Source: Rahnella bonaserana (GTDB lineage Bacteria > Pseudomonadota > Gammaproteobacteria > Enterobacterales > Enterobacteriaceae). Taken from it: 64,000 bases of DNA. Positions within the stretch are counted from its first letter, which is position 1. Every line of letters begins with the position of its first letter. Below are positions 39,050 to 50,514 of this stretch, piece by piece. Location: positions 310,001 through 374,000 of the forward strand of contig NZ_JAFMOW010000067.1 of the NCBI RefSeq assembly GCF_019049675.1. Direction: 5' to 3'. The translations under genes were made by a program, and so were the position numbers. The notes beneath the pieces are model-generated. The model was given only the letters and a program-made list of their open reading frames with translations. It had not been told where the DNA came from and ran no database searches.

Positions 39050-40417
39050 ATGAAGAAAAAGTCATTTTTGCTCAGTGTGTTAGCTGTTAGCCTTGGATTA
39101 ACTTTCGCTTCTGCGCCTATGGCGAATGCTGCTTTACCGACACAAGTTCAGGGACAACCTTTACCAAGCCTGGCGCCGATGCTGGAGAAAGTGCTGCCGG
39201 CGGTCGTGGGCGTTCAGGTTTCAGGCACTCAACCGCCGAGTGCGGATGTGCCACCGGAATACAAATTCTTCTTTGGTCAGCAAGACCCGGAGCCAAATGC
39301 GGGGCCGCAGCCTTTTGAAGGCCTGGGCTCGGGCGTGATCATTGATGCCGCTAAAGGCTACGTACTCACCAACAATCACGTGGTGAATAACGCTGACAAG
39401 ATCAGCGTCCAGCTCAATGATGGCCGCGAATATAAAGCCAAGCTTATCGGTAAAGACGATCAGTCTGACATCGCTGTCATCCAGCTGATCGATGCGAAAA
39501 ATCTCACACAAATCACCATGGCCGATTCAGATAATCTGCGCGTGGGCGATTTTGCTGTCGCCGTCGGCAACCCGTTTGGCCTCGGTCAGACCGTGACGTC
39601 CGGCATTGTTTCCGCTCTCGGTCGCAGCGGCCTGAATCTGGAAGGGCTGGAAAACTTTATTCAGACTGATGCCTCAATTAACCGAGGCAACTCCGGTGGC
39701 GCCCTGCTGGATCTGAAAGGTGAACTGATTGGCATCAATACCGCCATTATTTCTTCCCAGGGTGGCAGCGTCGGTATCGGCTTTGCCATCCCGGTGAACA
39801 TGGCGAAAAACCTCAGCCATCAGCTGATTGAATTCGGCGAAGTGAAACGTGGCCTGCTGGGGATCCGCGGCAGTGAAATGACGCCGGAACTGGCACAGGC
39901 ATTTAAACTAGACAGCCAGCGTGGCGCGTTCGTCAATGAAGTGCTGCCTGATTCGGCGGCGGCAAAAGCCGGGATTAAATCCGGCGACGTGCTGGTCACC
40001 CTTCAGGGCAAAAAACTGAGCAGCTTTGCTGAGTTGCGCGCGAAAGTCGGTACCGCCGGTCCGGGCGTCACCATGCAGATAGGTTTGTTGCGCGAAGGCA
40101 AACCGATGACCGTCAATGTCACGCTGGATAAAAGCCCGGCCGTGGAAGTCAGCATTGAGAAACTCAATCCTGCATTGCAGGGTGTGACACTCAGTGATCC
40201 GGCGGATAAAAACGCGAAAGGCGTGCATGTTGATGACGTGAAGAAAGACACACCGGCGGATCAGATAGGTCTGGAAAAAGACGATGTGATTATCGGCGTA
40301 AACCGTGAACCACTCGAAAATCTGGCTGCCTTCCGCAAAATACTGGAAAGCAAACCGGACCTGATTGCGCTGAGCATTGTGCGTAAAGGGCAAAATATCT
40401 ACTTATTCATGCCGTAA
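39050..40417 (+). CDS. degQ: Periplasmic serine endoprotease DegQ
   Basis: A 455-residue HtrA protease, exact DegQ length. It has a signal peptide to about residue 28 (ANA-AL), a trypsin-like domain with catalytic triad H110, D140 and S215 (GNSGGAL), then PDZ1 (about 260-350) and PDZ2 (about 365-450). It degrades misfolded periplasmic proteins and can substitute for DegP. A GTG lies one codon upstream (39047); the ATG is chosen because MKK starts the family, and AGCGAGAG is the ribosome site. degS follows. Confidence 0.95.
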   Translation: MKKKSFLLSVLAVSLGLTFASAPMANAALPTQVQGQPLPSLAPMLEKVLPAVVGVQVSGTQPPSADVPPEYKFFFGQQDPEPNAGPQPFEGLGSGVIIDAAKGYVLTNNHVVNNADKISVQLNDGREYKAKLIGKDDQSDIAVIQLIDAKNLTQITMADSDNLRVGDFAVAVGNPFGLGQTVTSGIVSALGRSGLNLEGLENFIQTDASINRGNSGGALLDLKGELIGINTAIISSQGGSVGIGFAIPVNMAKNLSHQLIEFGEVKRGLLGIRGSEMTPELAQAFKLDSQRGAFVNEVLPDSAAAKAGIKSGDVLVTLQGKKLSSFAELRAKVGTAGPGVTMQIGLLREGKPMTVNVTLDKSPAVEVSIEKLNPALQGVTLSDPADKNAKGVHVDDVKKDTPADQIGLEKDDVIIGVNREPLENLAAFRKILESKPDLIALSIVRKGQNIYLFMP

Positions 40418-40426
40418 AGCGTTGAA

Positions 40427-40456
40427 AATCGGACGCAGGTGCTGCTGCGTCCGATT
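40427..40456 (+). other. Perfect 12-base hairpin between degQ and degS
   Basis: AATCGGACGCAG / CTGCGTCCGATT with loop GTGCTG. There is no T-run, so readthrough or RNA processing rather than clean termination is likely. It could uncouple degS from degQ. Confidence 0.55.
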
Positions 40457-40504
40457 AACTCATGCTATTCTTCCCTCACTTTTCATCTCGCATCCCATAC
40501 ACCC

Positions 40505-41572
40505 ATGTTTGTTAAGCTATTGAGATCCGCTGTTATCGGCCTGATTGTTGCTGGCATTCTGCTGGCAGCGGTACCTATGTTGCGTAAAAACATCACAGAC
40601 CCGCTGTTCGAACGCAATTTCGCCCAAACCAGCGAAGAACCTGTCAGCTATAACTCGGGCGTTCGTCATGCCGCGCCTGCCGTCGTGAACGTCTATAACC
40701 GCAACATGGGCAACAGTTCGCAAAATGAACTGGCCATTCGTACGCTGGGTTCCGGCGTTATCATGAATGACAATGGCTATATCCTGACCAACAAACATGT
40801 CATTAATAATGCCGACCAGATCATCGTGGCGTTGCAGGATGGCCGCGTATTTGAAGCCTTACTGGTGGGTTCTGACAGCCTGACTGACCTGGCCGTGCTG
40901 AAAATTAACGCCGGTAATCTGCCGGTGATCCCGATTAATTCACACCGGACTCCGCATGTCGGTGATGTCGTGATGGCGATTGGTAACCCGTATAACCTCG
41001 GGCAAACCGTCACACAAGGCATTATCAGTGCCACCGGTCGCATTGGCCTGAGCCCGTCCGGTCGCCAGAACTTCCTGCAAACAGATGCTTCAATCAACCA
41101 GGGGAACTCCGGCGGTGCGCTGGTGAACTCACTGGGTGAGCTGATGGGGATTAACACGCTGTCATTTGACCAGAGTAATGACGGCGCGACGCCGGAAGGC
41201 ATTGGCTTTGCAATCCCGACAGCGCTGGCTACCAAAGTGATGGGCAAGCTTATTCGTGATGGTCGCGTTATTCGCGGTTATATCGGCATCAGCGGTCGCG
41301 AGGTTTCTCCTCTGCACGGGCCGAACAGCGGGCTGGATCGCATTCAGGGGATTGTGGTTAATGAAGTCACCCCGAACGGTCCGGCGGCAAATGCAGGAAT
41401 GCAGGTTCGGGATGTGATTGTTAACGTGAATAATAAACCGGCTGTGTCCGCTATCGAGACGATGGATCAAGTGGCGGAAGTCCGCCCTGGCACGGTGATC
41501 CCGGTTGAAATCATCCGCGATGGCCAGGAGATGACCCTGCAGGTCACTGTGCAGGAATATCCTGATCACTGA
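40505..41572 (+). CDS. degS: Sigma-E-pathway site-1 protease DegS
   Basis: A 355-residue inner-membrane-anchored HtrA protease. It has one N-terminal helix (residues 5-24), a protease domain with triad H98, D128 and S202, and one PDZ domain (about 258-350) that senses exposed outer-membrane-protein C-termini and triggers RseA cleavage, releasing sigma-E. The start MFVKLL aligns with E. coli; an upstream in-frame start at 40439 falls inside the intergenic hairpin. No strong ribosome site precedes the chosen ATG. It is followed by a strong two-way terminator and murA. Confidence 0.94.
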   Translation: MFVKLLRSAVIGLIVAGILLAAVPMLRKNITDPLFERNFAQTSEEPVSYNSGVRHAAPAVVNVYNRNMGNSSQNELAIRTLGSGVIMNDNGYILTNKHVINNADQIIVALQDGRVFEALLVGSDSLTDLAVLKINAGNLPVIPINSHRTPHVGDVVMAIGNPYNLGQTVTQGIISATGRIGLSPSGRQNFLQTDASINQGNSGGALVNSLGELMGINTLSFDQSNDGATPEGIGFAIPTALATKVMGKLIRDGRVIRGYIGISGREVSPLHGPNSGLDRIQGIVVNEVTPNGPAANAGMQVRDVIVNVNNKPAVSAIETMDQVAEVRPGTVIPVEIIRDGQEMTLQVTVQEYPDH

Positions 41573-41589
41573 CAAAGGTTGAATACAGA

Positions 41590-41624
41590 AAAAAGCCGGA
41601 AAGGTCTCCCCTTCCGGCTTTTTT
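41590..41624. terminator. Bidirectional terminator between degS and murA
   Basis: AAAAAGCCGGAA / TTCCGGCTTTTT with A-run and T-run on both flanks, between converging genes. Confidence 0.88.
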
Positions 41625-41643
41625 ATTGCGTCAGGCTCAGAAA

Positions 41644-42915
<1,272 letters not shown>

Positions 42916-42970
42916 CTATTCATTTAAACGACAGGTCAGATATGAGGAAGCTGCCGGAACTCCGGCAGTC

Positions 42971-43225
42971 TTATAAACCGCTCAGTTTACGGTCACGCGC
43001 CCATTCTTCAGGGGTATAAGCCTTGATAGACAGTGCGTGGATTCGGTTGTCGGCGATGTATTCCATCAGCGGGGCGTAAACGGTTTGCTGTTTTTTCACG
43101 CGGCTCATGCCATCAAACATCGCACCAACGACAATGGCCTGAAAATGACTGCCATCGCCAGTAATGTGGGCTTCGTCCAGTGCCAATGCGTTCATCAGCA
43201 CGTCTTTAATTTCACTCGTTTCCAT
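42971..43225 (-). CDS. ibaG: BolA-family protein IbaG
   Basis: An 84-residue BolA-like protein. With the monothiol glutaredoxin GrxD it forms [2Fe-2S] complexes; E. coli ibaG responds to acid. The conserved histidine is in the C-terminal half ([11 protein letters not shown]). It lies between the mla terminator and murA, the conserved yrbA position. Confidence 0.93.
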   Translation of the reverse strand: METSEIKDVLMNALALDEAHITGDGSHFQAIVVGAMFDGMSRVKKQQTVYAPLMEYIADNRIHALSIKAYTPEEWARDRKLSGL

Positions 43226-43298
43226 AGGGGATCTATTCTTCTAAAGAATCATAACAGCCCGATATCTTATAGGGATCGGCGCAATTCTTAAACCACGA

Positions 43299-43334
43299 AA
43301 AAGCCCCTGAGCAAGAGTTTCGCACAGGGGCTTT
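43299..43334 (-). terminator. Intrinsic terminator of the mla operon
   Basis: AAAGCCCCTG / CAGGGGCTTT stem with a 15-base loop and a T-run on the minus strand, 65 bases after mlaB. Confidence 0.78.
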
Positions 43335-43398
43335 GGAGAGCGTCAGGCGACGGCAGGTATTCCGCCGCCTAACCTACCGGAACTGCTGGCTTATTTGC

Positions 43399-43692
43399 TC
43401 AGGCAGCCGGAATAATGTCCTGAAGATTGTAGAGCGCAATCAGAGTATTCAGTCTGTCGGTGATACCGGCAACCGTCAGAGAAACGCCCTGCTGGCTGGC
43501 CTCTTCACGCAAATGCACTAACAGCGCCAGACCGGATGAGTCCACACGCTCCAGCCCGGATACATCCAGACAGGTAATCCCGGACATCAGCTTTTTGCGC
43601 GCATCCCAGAAGGGGACCAGCGTTTCGCGATCCAGTTCACCGTGCAACGTCAGTCGCGGCGGCTGCGATTCCCAGCGCAATGCTTCACTCAT
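43399..43692 (-). CDS. mlaB: Phospholipid transport STAS protein MlaB
   Basis: A 97-residue STAS-domain protein that binds the MlaF ATPase and stabilises the MlaFEDB complex. The STAS signature [19 protein letters not shown] is at about residues 44-62. It is the last gene of mlaFEDCB; its start overlaps the mlaC stop by four bases (ATGA). Confidence 0.94.
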   Translation of the reverse strand: MSEALRWESQPPRLTLHGELDRETLVPFWDARKKLMSGITCLDVSGLERVDSSGLALLVHLREEASQQGVSLTVAGITDRLNTLIALYNLQDIIPAA

Positions 43693-44321
43693 TTTTTATC
43701 CAGAGTAATCGGTTCTGCGGCAGCTTGTTTCAGACGCGCAGTCAGACCGTCAATCCCTTTCTGACGCAGGATATCCGCCCATTCGTTTTGCTTGGTCGAA
43801 ATCATGCTGACGCCTTCGGCGATCATGTCGTATGCCTGCCATTCACCGGTACGGCTGTTTTTACGCCACTGGAAATCCAGGCGCACTGGCGGACGACCGT
43901 TTGGATCGGTAATGGTCACGCGGATAGCAATGATGTCTTTATCTGCGTAAGACTGTTCCGGCTGCACGGTGTAGCTCTGCCCGTTGTACATTGCCAGCGC
44001 CTGACCATAAGCCTGTTGCAGGTAGTCAGAGAACGCCGCGAAATACGCATCACGTTGTGCGGGGGTCGCCTGTTGATAGTAACGACCTAACACCAGCGCA
44101 CCGGCGTATTTGATCTGCACGTACGGCAGCAGTTCTTCACGCACGATCTGGCGCAGGTAGTTAGGATCCTGCTTGATTTTTGGCTGTTCGGTTTTGAGAC
44201 GGGTAAAGGTTTTGTTCGCCGCTTCATTCATCACGCTGTAAGGGTTGGTTTTATCAACCGCAGCATTGGCCAGCGGAGCCATAACCACCAGCAGTGCGGC
44301 GATCACTAAACGTTTAAACAT
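43689..44321 (-). CDS. mlaC: Periplasmic phospholipid carrier MlaC
   Basis: A 210-residue periplasmic protein with a signal peptide (to LANA, about residue 20). It shuttles phospholipids between MlaA-OmpC at the outer membrane and MlaFEDB, keeping outer-leaflet asymmetry. The start ATG at 44321 is chosen over the ATG two codons upstream because AGAGGA is eight bases before it. The neighbours are mlaD upstream and mlaB, which overlaps. Confidence 0.95.
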   Translation of the reverse strand: MFKRLVIAALLVVMAPLANAAVDKTNPYSVMNEAANKTFTRLKTEQPKIKQDPNYLRQIVREELLPYVQIKYAGALVLGRYYQQATPAQRDAYFAAFSDYLQQAYGQALAMYNGQSYTVQPEQSYADKDIIAIRVTITDPNGRPPVRLDFQWRKNSRTGEWQAYDMIAEGVSMISTKQNEWADILRQKGIDGLTARLKQAAAEPITLDKK

Positions 44322-44362
44322 AATCATTTCCTCTTTGATGGAGAATCCGTAGTAGCAAGTTC

Positions 44363-44929
44363 TTAATGAGCAGCCGGTTGTGGAGCCGTATTAGCGTCAG
44401 GCGCAGGGGCAGAATCGCCCGCAGGTGCTGCGGGCGCAGACCCTGCATCCGGATCCGCTTTCCCGTCGCCGCTCTTATAAAGGAACTGGCCAATCAGGTC
44501 TTCGAGAACCAGCGCCGATTTGGTGTCCTGAATGACGCCACCGTTTTTAAGGATAGTCGTTCCCATGTCAGGGTCTTCAAAACCAATGTTCAGCGCCAGG
44601 AATTGCTCACCCAGTAAACCCGAGGTGCGGATAGCCAGCGTACTGGTGCTCGGGATCTGGTTGTACTTCTGGTCAATATCCATTTCTACGCGTGGAGAAT
44701 AGTTTTTATCAAGCGATATGCTGCTGACGCGACCAATCACCACGCCGCCGACTTTGACCGGAGAACCGCTTTTCAGGCCGCCGATATTGTCGAAGTCCGC
44801 AGAAATACGGTAAGTCGGGTCTGAGCCGATTGAACGGATGTCGGCCACTTTCAGACACAGGAATAACACCGCAATCAATGCGATGATCAAAAATGCGCCT
44901 ACCCAGATTTCACTCTTTTTCGTTTGCAT
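44363..44929 (-). CDS. mlaD: MCE-domain phospholipid transport protein MlaD
   Basis: A 188-residue inner-membrane protein with one N-terminal helix (residues 8-27) and an MCE domain (about 38-118) that forms a hexameric hydrophobic channel above MlaE. The C-terminal 35 residues are an Ala/Pro/Asp-rich disordered tail. It lies three bases after mlaE. Confidence 0.95.
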   Translation of the reverse strand: MQTKKSEIWVGAFLIIALIAVLFLCLKVADIRSIGSDPTYRISADFDNIGGLKSGSPVKVGGVVIGRVSSISLDKNYSPRVEMDIDQKYNQIPSTSTLAIRTSGLLGEQFLALNIGFEDPDMGTTILKNGGVIQDTKSALVLEDLIGQFLYKSGDGKADPDAGSAPAAPAGDSAPAPDANTAPQPAAH

Positions 44930-44932
44930 GGT

Positions 44933-45715
44933 TTAATTTCCAAACATCAGTGCTGTCAGCACAAAATCCAATCCCAGCACCGCCAGTGACGAATGCACCA
45001 CAGTACGTGTCGTTGCCCGGCTGATCCCTTCGGACGTCGGTATCGCATCATAGCCATTGAACAACGCAATCCAGGTCACGGTGATAGCGAAAACAAGGCT
45101 TTTAATCAGGCAGTTGAGCAGGTCAGTCCGCCAGTCTACGGAAGTTTGCATCGCTGACCAGAAGAATCCGCTGTCGATCCCTTTCCAGTCCACGCCGACC
45201 AGCGAGCCGCCCCAGATCCCCACCGCGACAAAAATCGCCGTCAGCAGAGGCATGGAAATCAGACCGGCCCAGAAACGCGGTGCCACAACGCGGCGCAGCG
45301 GATCGATAGCCATCATTTCCAGACTGGAAATTTGCTCGGTGGCCTTCATCAGCCCCAGCTCAGCGGTCAGGGCAGAACCCGCACGACCAGCAAACAGCAG
45401 CGCCGTTACCACAGGACCCAGCTCACGCAGCAGGGAAAGCGCCACCATCATACCGAGGCTGGCCTCAGCGCTGTAGGTGGTTAAAATCAGGTATCCCTGC
45501 AAGCCCAGTACCATGCCGATAAACAGGCCGGAAACCAGGATGATCAGCAGGGAAAGCACGCCAACGCTGTAGAGCTGCTTGATCAGCAGCGGCCATTGTT
45601 TGGCAAATTGCGGCTTACCGACCAACGCCCGAAAGAGCATCAGACCGGCACGGCCAAAAGACGCACAGGTGTTTATTCCGCGGCGCCCGACAGAGGCTAA
45701 GGCCTTAATGAACAT
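44933..45715 (-). CDS. mlaE: Phospholipid ABC transporter permease MlaE
   Basis: A 260-residue permease of the MlaE family with about five membrane helices. It forms the dimeric core of MlaFEDB in the inner membrane. Motifs [19 protein letters not shown] (near 92) and the [12 protein letters not shown] segment are the family's coupling region to MlaF. It follows mlaF by 15 bases. Confidence 0.96.
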   Translation of the reverse strand: MFIKALASVGRRGINTCASFGRAGLMLFRALVGKPQFAKQWPLLIKQLYSVGVLSLLIILVSGLFIGMVLGLQGYLILTTYSAEASLGMMVALSLLRELGPVVTALLFAGRAGSALTAELGLMKATEQISSLEMMAIDPLRRVVAPRFWAGLISMPLLTAIFVAVGIWGGSLVGVDWKGIDSGFFWSAMQTSVDWRTDLLNCLIKSLVFAITVTWIALFNGYDAIPTSEGISRATTRTVVHSSLAVLGLDFVLTALMFGN

Positions 45716-45730
45716 TTATTAGGAACTCCA

Positions 45731-46534
45731 TCATCCGAGCAGCTCGGTTTTGTAATCACCGGCAGGAAAACGGAAAGGCACCGGTCCGTCGGCAATACCG
45801 TCGAGGAACTGGCGAACTCGCGGATCAGGGTTATTTTGCAATTCCTCTGGTGTACCTTCAGCAATGACATGCTGTGCCGCCACAATATACGCATAATCCG
45901 CAATACTGAGTACTTCAGGTACGTCATGAGAGACGACGATACAGGTCACGCCCAGCGCATGATTAAGCTCATCGATAAGCTTCACCAGCACGCCCATCGT
46001 GATCGGGTCCTGACCCACAAAAGGCTCATCGAACATGATGAGTTCCGGATCAAGCGCAATCGCACGCGCCAGCGCCACGCGACGCGCCATCCCGCCAGAT
46101 AACTCAGCAGGCATCAGGTCACCGGCACCGCGTAAACCTACCGCTTCGAGTTTCATGGTCACGGTGCTGCGCAACAGTTCTTCCGGCAATTTACTGTGCT
46201 CACGCAACGGGAAGGCCACATTCTCGAACACAGTCAGGTCAGTAAACAATGCACCGGACTGAAACAACATGCTCATTTTCTTGCGGGATTCGTACAGCTT
46301 ACGGCGTGACAACGTCGGAATGTTGTCTCCGTCGAACCAGATTTCTCCGCTGTCAGGCGTCAGTTGCCCGCCGATCAGACGCAGCAAGGTGGTTTTACCG
46401 ATCCCCGAAGGCCCCATGATCGCGGTGACTTTGCCTCGTGGCACGGTCATATTGATCTCTTCGAAAATGGGACGATCGCCGCGCACGAAACTCATGCCCT
46501 TGATCTCAACCAGATTCGATTCGCTTTGACTCAT
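45731..46534 (-). CDS. mlaF: Phospholipid ABC transporter ATPase MlaF
   Basis: A 267-residue ATPase driving MlaFEDB. Walker A GPSGIGKTTLL (near residue 42), ABC signature LSGGMARRVALARA (near 145) and Walker B LIMFDEPFVGQD (near 170) are intact. It leads the minus-strand mlaFEDCB operon and diverges from yrbG. Confidence 0.96.
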   Translation of the reverse strand: MSQSESNLVEIKGMSFVRGDRPIFEEINMTVPRGKVTAIMGPSGIGKTTLLRLIGGQLTPDSGEIWFDGDNIPTLSRRKLYESRKKMSMLFQSGALFTDLTVFENVAFPLREHSKLPEELLRSTVTMKLEAVGLRGAGDLMPAELSGGMARRVALARAIALDPELIMFDEPFVGQDPITMGVLVKLIDELNHALGVTCIVVSHDVPEVLSIADYAYIVAAQHVIAEGTPEELQNNPDPRVRQFLDGIADGPVPFRFPAGDYKTELLG

Positions 46535-46841
46535 TCAGTTTATCCCTTCGGAATGCTTTCGCTAAGAATACGTCTGACCCTGATGGGGTGTCGTATAACT
46601 TTGGTATTTTTACAAAAACTTACCCCGGTTTCGTTACCAAAGTTGCCATCGTTTTACTTTTCCGCCACAGACGGTCAAAATCGATGAATTATCATTTTAA
46701 AATAAAAGCCTTCATCGTCTAACATACAGGAACCTGCTGGCCTTGTTTTCAGAGAAAATGTTGCCTTAGCTCATGTTGACGAAGGAATCGCCTGCCTGCA
46801 AAGGCAACGAACCTCGCATTATACCCAATAAAGGATGTTTC
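46535..46841. promoter_or_regulatory. mlaF-yrbG divergent region
   Basis: About 307 bases, no gene. It must hold the mla promoter (minus) and a yrbG-kdsD promoter (plus). Possible boxes exist (TATACG near 46589 on the minus strand, TATACC near 46821 on the plus strand), but none has a good partner, so none is called. Confidence 0.4.
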
Positions 46842-47819
46842 ATGCTTCTCGCTATCGTACTGATGATTGTCGGCTTGTTACTGTTAGTTTACGCCGCCGA
46901 TCGTCTGGTGTACGGAGCCGCAGTGTTGGCACGCTCAATAGGCATACCTCCGCTGGTGATTGGCATGACCGTCGTCGGCGTCGGAATATCTCTCCCGGAA
47001 CTGGTGGTTTCTACCACAGCCGCCATCAATGATCAGATGGATTTGGCCGTCGGAAACGCAATTGGTTCGAATATCATTAATATTCTTCTGATTTTGGGCG
47101 GTGCAGCCCTGATTCATCCACTTTCCGTTCGTTCTGATATATTACGCCGCGAACTCCCATTATTGTTACTGGTCACAGCACTCTGTGGTTTTGTGCTAAG
47201 TGACGGGGAACTCAGCCGGTTTGACGGCGTTCTGCTGCTGGCCAGTGCCGCCGTGTTTATGATGCTGGTGATAAAAATCGCCCGCGCGGCCGAAAAAGAA
47301 GGGCTGGATACGCTGACGTACGAGCAGATGTCCGAACTTCCCCAGGACAGCAGCAACACCGTGGCATTTCTGTGGCTGGCTCTGGGCTTTATCATCATGC
47401 CACTGGCGTCAGGCATGATTGTCGATAACAGTACAGTCATTGCCCGTTACTTTGGCGTCAGCGAACTGGTGATTGGCCTGACGGTTATCGCCATCGGCAC
47501 CAGCCTGCCGGAACTCGCGACGTTTATCGCCGGTGCCATTAAAGGCGAAGATGATATCGCACTGGGCAATATCATTGGTGCGAATATTTTTAATACCTGT
47601 CTGGTGCTGGGTTTACCCGCGCTGGTTGCGCCAGGCTCGTTCAACCCGGACGCGTTTCATCGCGATTACTGGGTCATGCTGGCGGTCAGTATCGTGCTTT
47701 CAGGGCTGTGCCTGATGCGTAAACACCGTATCGGACATCTCGCCGGCGCACTGTTACTGTGTGGATTTATCGCCTATATGGCGGTTCTGTTCCTGTTACC
47801 GGACAGCATTGCCTTCTGA
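46842..47819 (+). CDS. yrbG: Calcium/sodium antiporter-family protein YrbG
   Basis: A 325-residue CaCA-family membrane protein with about ten helices. The two alpha repeats carry GIGISLPELVVSTTAA (near residue 45) and AIGTSLPELATFIAG (near 210), the ion-coordinating motifs. Its ion in enterobacteria is not firmly known. The start at 46842 has AAAGGA six bases upstream and matches the family; an earlier in-frame ATG (46773) is not supported. It precedes kdsD by 19 bases. Confidence 0.92.
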   Translation: MLLAIVLMIVGLLLLVYAADRLVYGAAVLARSIGIPPLVIGMTVVGVGISLPELVVSTTAAINDQMDLAVGNAIGSNIINILLILGGAALIHPLSVRSDILRRELPLLLLVTALCGFVLSDGELSRFDGVLLLASAAVFMMLVIKIARAAEKEGLDTLTYEQMSELPQDSSNTVAFLWLALGFIIMPLASGMIVDNSTVIARYFGVSELVIGLTVIAIGTSLPELATFIAGAIKGEDDIALGNIIGANIFNTCLVLGLPALVAPGSFNPDAFHRDYWVMLAVSIVLSGLCLMRKHRIGHLAGALLLCGFIAYMAVLFLLPDSIAF

Positions 47820-47838
47820 ACTTTGTCAGGAACTGATT

Positions 47839-48825
47839 ATGGCTAACTTTACCTTCGCCTCCGACTTTGATTTCCAGGCAGTCGGGCGTGATGTGCTGAA
47901 AACAGAACGTGAAGGACTTGAGCAGTTAGATCAATACATTAACGGCGATTTTACCCGTGCATGCGAAAAAATCTTCGCCTGCAACGGCAAAGTCGTCGTC
48001 ATGGGAATGGGTAAATCCGGCCACATCGGGCGCAAGATGGCGGCGACCTTTGCCAGCACCGGCACACCGGCTTTCTTTGTCCATCCGGGCGAAGCCAGCC
48101 ACGGTGATCTGGGCATGGTGTCGAAACAGGACGTTGTGATCCTGATTTCCAATTCCGGTGAAGCTCATGAAATTCTCGGGCTGATCCCGGTACTCAAACG
48201 TCTGGACATCACGCTTATCTGCATGACGTCTAATCCGGAAAGCACCATGGGCAAAGCAGCCGATGTACATCTTTGCGTGAAAGTACCCAAAGAAGCCTGC
48301 CCGCTGGGACTGGCACCGACCAGCAGCACCACGGCGGTATTGGTCATGGGCGATGCGCTGGCAGTGGCCCTGCTGGAAGCCCGCGGTTTCACACCTGAAG
48401 ATTTCGCCCTTTCCCATCCGGGCGGAGCACTGGGTCGCAAGCTCTTACTGCGCGTGAGCGATATTATGCACACCGGTGACGAAATTCCGCATGTCAGCCG
48501 CGACGCCTCTTTGCGTGACGCCTTGCTGGAAATCACGCGCAAGAATCTGGGCATGACGGTTATCTGCAACGACCTGATGCGCATCGAAGGTATCTTTACC
48601 GATGGTGATTTACGCCGCATCTTCGATATGGGCGTTAACATCAATGAAGCCTCGATTGCCGATGTGATGACGACAGGCGGTATCCGCGTCCGCCCTTCTC
48701 TTCTGGCGGTGGATGCGCTGAATTTAATGCAGGAAAAAAACATAACCTGCGTGATGGTTGCTGATGGTGACCAGTTGCTGGGTGTGTTACATATGCACGA
48801 CATGCTGCGCGCTGGCGTAGTTTAA
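47839..48825 (+). CDS. kdsD: D-arabinose 5-phosphate isomerase KdsD
   Basis: A 328-residue enzyme converting D-ribulose 5-phosphate to D-arabinose 5-phosphate, the first step to Kdo. The SIS isomerase domain (about residues 40-175) has GMGKSGHIGRK and SNSGEAHEI; two CBS domains (about 205-328) follow. The start aligns with E. coli, with CAGGA upstream; an upstream in-frame start would lie inside yrbG. It is part of the yrbG-kdsD-kdsC-lptCAB run. Confidence 0.95.
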   Translation: MANFTFASDFDFQAVGRDVLKTEREGLEQLDQYINGDFTRACEKIFACNGKVVVMGMGKSGHIGRKMAATFASTGTPAFFVHPGEASHGDLGMVSKQDVVILISNSGEAHEILGLIPVLKRLDITLICMTSNPESTMGKAADVHLCVKVPKEACPLGLAPTSSTTAVLVMGDALAVALLEARGFTPEDFALSHPGGALGRKLLLRVSDIMHTGDEIPHVSRDASLRDALLEITRKNLGMTVICNDLMRIEGIFTDGDLRRIFDMGVNINEASIADVMTTGGIRVRPSLLAVDALNLMQEKNITCVMVADGDQLLGVLHMHDMLRAGVV

Positions 48826-48841
48826 TTGAGGAATCCCCTGA

Positions 48842-49408
48842 ATGAGTAATAGCGCAGCCCTGGTGGAAACTTGCTACGGTCCGGTCAGCACGCAAGTGCT
48901 GGAACGGGCGAAAGCTATCCGCCTGCTGATTTGCGATGTAGATGGCGTGATGTCTGATGGCCTGATCTACATGGGAAATCAGGGAGAAGAGCTGAAAAGT
49001 TTTAACGTTCGCGACGGTTACGGTATCCGCTGTCTGCTCACTTCTGACATTGAGGTTGCGATTATTACAGGCCGCAATGCGAAATTACTGGAAGATCGCG
49101 CTAAAACCCTCGGTATACGCCACTTGTATCAGGGACAATCGGATAAGCTTTTGGCCTTCCGCGAACTGTTAGATACACTGTCTTTGCGGGCCGAAGAAGT
49201 GGCCTACATCGGTGATGACCTGATCGACTGGCCGGTTATGGCACAAGTCGGTCTTTCGGTTGCCGTTCAGGACGCGCATCCTATCCTGTTGCCGAAAGCG
49301 CATTATGTCACCCGCATTGCCGGCGGACGTGGTGCAGTACGCGAATTGTGCGATTTAATTTTACTGGCACAGGGTAAGCTGGAGGACGCCAAAGGGCTCT
49401 CGATATGA
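48842..49408 (+). CDS. kdsC: Kdo 8-phosphate phosphatase KdsC
   Basis: A 188-residue C0-type HAD phosphatase that dephosphorylates Kdo-8-P. The nucleophile and acid/base pair D32/D34 lie in CDVDGVMSDG; GDDLIDWP (near 125) is motif IV. It overlaps lptC by four bases. Confidence 0.95.
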   Translation: MSNSAALVETCYGPVSTQVLERAKAIRLLICDVDGVMSDGLIYMGNQGEELKSFNVRDGYGIRCLLTSDIEVAIITGRNAKLLEDRAKTLGIRHLYQGQSDKLLAFRELLDTLSLRAEEVAYIGDDLIDWPVMAQVGLSVAVQDAHPILLPKAHYVTRIAGGRGAVRELCDLILLAQGKLEDAKGLSI

Positions 49409-49974
49409 GTAAAACAAGACTTTGGATTATTCTGGCGCTGACCGCCATCGTTCTGGTTCTGATCGGCTGGTCAATGTCTGACAACAGCGATGACATCCAG
49501 CCGGCAGTCAACGATCAGGATCCGACATACCAGAGCTCCCACACCGTCACGATGGTGTACGATCCTCTTGGTAGCCTGACATATAAACTGGTTTCAGATC
49601 AGGTGAAATATTACACCACTGATCAGGTGACATGGTTTACCAATCCGGTAGCGACCATGTACGACAAAAATAAAGTCCCGACGTGGGTGCTGCATTCTGA
49701 CAAGGCCAAGCTGACTCAGGATAAAATGCTCTATCTTTACGGGCATGTGCAGGCAGACAGCCTGACACCTGAGACTTCGCAGTTGCAAAGAATCAAAACG
49801 GACAATGCACGGGTTAACCTGACGACACAGGACGTTGCCTCAGACGATGAAGTAACGCTTTATGGTACAGGTTTTACATCTAACGGCATGAAAATGCGTG
49901 GTAATCTGCGTGATAAAACAGCAGAGCTGATCGAAAAGGTAACGACCTCTTATGAAATTCAAAGCAAAAAATAA
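49405..49974 (+). CDS. lptC: LPS export protein LptC
   Basis: A 189-residue bitopic protein with one membrane helix (residues 6-24) and a periplasmic beta-jellyroll that takes LPS from LptB2FG and passes it to LptA. The start overlaps the kdsC stop (ATGA) and the end overlaps lptA by 23 bases. Confidence 0.94.
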   Translation: MSKTRLWIILALTAIVLVLIGWSMSDNSDDIQPAVNDQDPTYQSSHTVTMVYDPLGSLTYKLVSDQVKYYTTDQVTWFTNPVATMYDKNKVPTWVLHSDKAKLTQDKMLYLYGHVQADSLTPETSQLQRIKTDNARVNLTTQDVASDDEVTLYGTGFTSNGMKMRGNLRDKTAELIEKVTTSYEIQSKK

Positions 49975-50509
49975 AATCCGTAATCTCCTGATCGTCAGCT
50001 CATTGTTAGCCGTCAGCGTGCCGGCATTCGCCTTGAAAGATGACACGACCAAACCGATTACCATTGATTCGGCTAATCAGGCGCTGGACGTGAATACCAA
50101 TACCGCGACCTTTACCGGTAATGTGGTGGTAAATCAGGGCACGATCCAGGTTAAAGCGGACAAAGTTGTGGTCATTCGTCCGCAAGGCGTTTCCGGCAAA
50201 GAAGTGGTTGAAGGTTACGGTAACCCGGTGACGTTCTATCAGATGCAGGACAACGGCAAGCCGGTGAAAGGTCATGCGCAGAAAGTCCGCTATGAAGTGG
50301 AAAACGATCTGGTGACCCTGACCGGCAACGCTTATCTTGAACAGCTCGACAGCAACGTCAAAGGCGACCGTATTACTTATCTGGTGCAGAAACAGCAAAT
50401 GCAAGCCTTCAGTGATAAAGGTAACCGTGTGACGACCGTTCTGGTTCCTTCGCAGCTGCAACAGAAAACACCTGCAGCGGCGGGCCAGCCGACCAAAAAG
50501 AGTAACTGA
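49952..50509 (+). CDS. lptA: Periplasmic LPS bridge protein LptA
   Basis: A 185-residue periplasmic protein with signal peptide (cleavage after PAFA-27) and a beta-jellyroll (about 35-160); molecules stack to form the LPS bridge from LptC to LptD. Its start lies inside the 3' end of lptC. lptB follows by five bases. Confidence 0.95.
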   Translation: MKFKAKNKIRNLLIVSSLLAVSVPAFALKDDTTKPITIDSANQALDVNTNTATFTGNVVVNQGTIQVKADKVVVIRPQGVSGKEVVEGYGNPVTFYQMQDNGKPVKGHAQKVRYEVENDLVTLTGNAYLEQLDSNVKGDRITYLVQKQQMQAFSDKGNRVTTVLVPSQLQQKTPAAAGQPTKKSN

Positions 50510-50514
50510 TTGTT

